The position numbers were made by a program, and so were the translations under genes. 5,005 nt of DNA from Globobulimina sp. (Eukaryota; Foraminifera; Rotaliida), in contig PIVH01000779.1 in NCBI GenBank assembly GCA_003354225.1, positions 1 to 5,005 of the forward strand, read 5' to 3'. The notes under the pieces were generated by a model, which saw nothing but the letters and a program-made list of their open reading frames with translations, had not been told where the DNA came from and did no database searches. Positions 4,599 to 5,005 of this stretch are shown piece after piece; within the stretch, counting starts at the first letter, position 1; each line of letters begins with the position of its first letter.

Positions 4599-5005
4599 TT
4601 ACTTTGTAGTCAACCGTTGCCACCACGATTTCTGTGCAGTTTGTGTCTGTTCCACCAACTTATTATATAACTGATACAATGCATTTAATTGCACGTCCTT
4701 ATGTTCCAATTGCAACTCCAAATTATGTATTTTCTTCACAAATTGCTTCCTCTCAAAGTCCAATTGTTCCTGCATGGCAGACAACATAAAGGCAAACCTA
4801 TTCGCATCTTTCATCCTTTGCTTCAACAAATCATCGGCAGTCAGCCCAGTCGACGTCGCTGTAGGCGTACTTTTCCGCGTATTCACATCCAACGCAGTCT
4901 GCGCTAACTCCCTATTCATCTGCTTACTAATCGCCAACTCACGTTGCAAATTGGCCACTTCCTCATCCTTTTCTACAATCTGTTCCACATCCGTTAAATC
5001 GACAG
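4599..5005 (-). CDS. C-terminal part of an unrecognised coiled-coil protein, 5' end beyond window
   Basis: The frame is open to the right edge and ends at TAA 4601-4599, giving 134 complete codons. No ATG in this frame marks a true start (a GTG at 4988 is internal), so it is the end of a longer protein or exon. Two helical, heptad-like stretches (about residues 1-40 and 56-123, rich in Leu, Glu, Gln and Lys) are split by a Ser/Thr/Pro linker containing STPTATSTG. This suggests a broken coiled coil for dimerisation or scaffolding. The end SWWQRLTTK, with two adjacent Trp, is distinctive and may be a short binding motif. I do not recognise the family. Candidates such as tethering, centrosomal or cytoskeletal coiled-coil proteins cannot be told apart from this fragment. 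Confidence 0.75.
   Translation of the reverse strand, partial: VDLTDVEQIVEKDEEVANLQRELAISKQMNRELAQTALDVNTRKSTPTATSTGLTADDLLKQRMKDANRFAFMLSAMQEQLDFERKQFVKKIHNLELQLEHKDVQLNALYQLYNKLVEQTQTAQKSWWQRLTTK

Noticed and set aside
4689-4907. Plus-strand open frame of 72 codons
   Set aside because: Antisense to the coiled-coil gene; its His/Arg-rich composition is what the reverse of Gln/Leu-rich coding gives.
4599-4988. Treating 4988 as the start of the coiled-coil gene
   Set aside because: The codon there is GTG, and the same frame stays open through GAT, ACG, TTA, GAT and GTC to the window edge; it is internal.

Overview
The window looks like nuclear DNA of an AT-rich, compact-genome eukaryote, most likely a unicellular one. 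It holds short GT-AG introns, AATAAA-type polyadenylation signals, multidomain proteins of eukaryotic type (coiled coil, fibronectin III, SPRY), a eukaryote-restricted DUF866/CZIB relative and low-complexity acidic and basic runs. All genes read on the minus strand, head to tail, and every visible stop codon is TAA. I cannot name the species.

Layout from right to left, in the direction of transcription: (1) 5005-4599, the C-terminal 134 codons of an unrecognised coiled-coil protein, followed by an AATAAATAAA signal. (2) 4598-4047, a 552-base non-coding stretch with two GC-raised patches, an imperfect inverted repeat and a CAA-rich leader before the next gene. (3) 4046-2946, a complete intronless 366-residue NAD(P)-dependent sterol dehydrogenase of the 3beta-HSD/NSDHL group. 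(4) 2945-2624, an intergenic stretch with a 23-bp-stem hairpin, a 15-bp direct repeat and a 14-bp tandem box just before the next start. (5) 2623-1934, a divergent member of the DUF866/CZIB family that has lost most of the cysteines giving the family its name and has gained a Lys/Gly tail. Its first exon is short and was inferred here from family resemblance. (6) 1933-1807, a 127-base gap. (7) 1806-1, a two-exon gene, open at the left edge, whose spliced product has the order coiled coil, probable FN3 domain, B30.2/SPRY domain. That is the layout of FSD1 and C-I TRIM proteins, without RING or B-box. A 50-bp phase-1 intron at 941-892 joins its exons.

Nothing suggests that the genes form one pathway; they look like ordinary compactly spaced neighbours. 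The points most worth a second look are the SPRY exon, which a simple ATG-to-stop scan misses; the degenerate CZIB paralogue with its uncertain intron; the overlap of its stop codon, AATAAA signal and a strong donor-like GTGAGT; and the hairpin behind the sterol dehydrogenase gene. I see no CRISPR array, tRNA, rRNA, transposase or virus-like gene.
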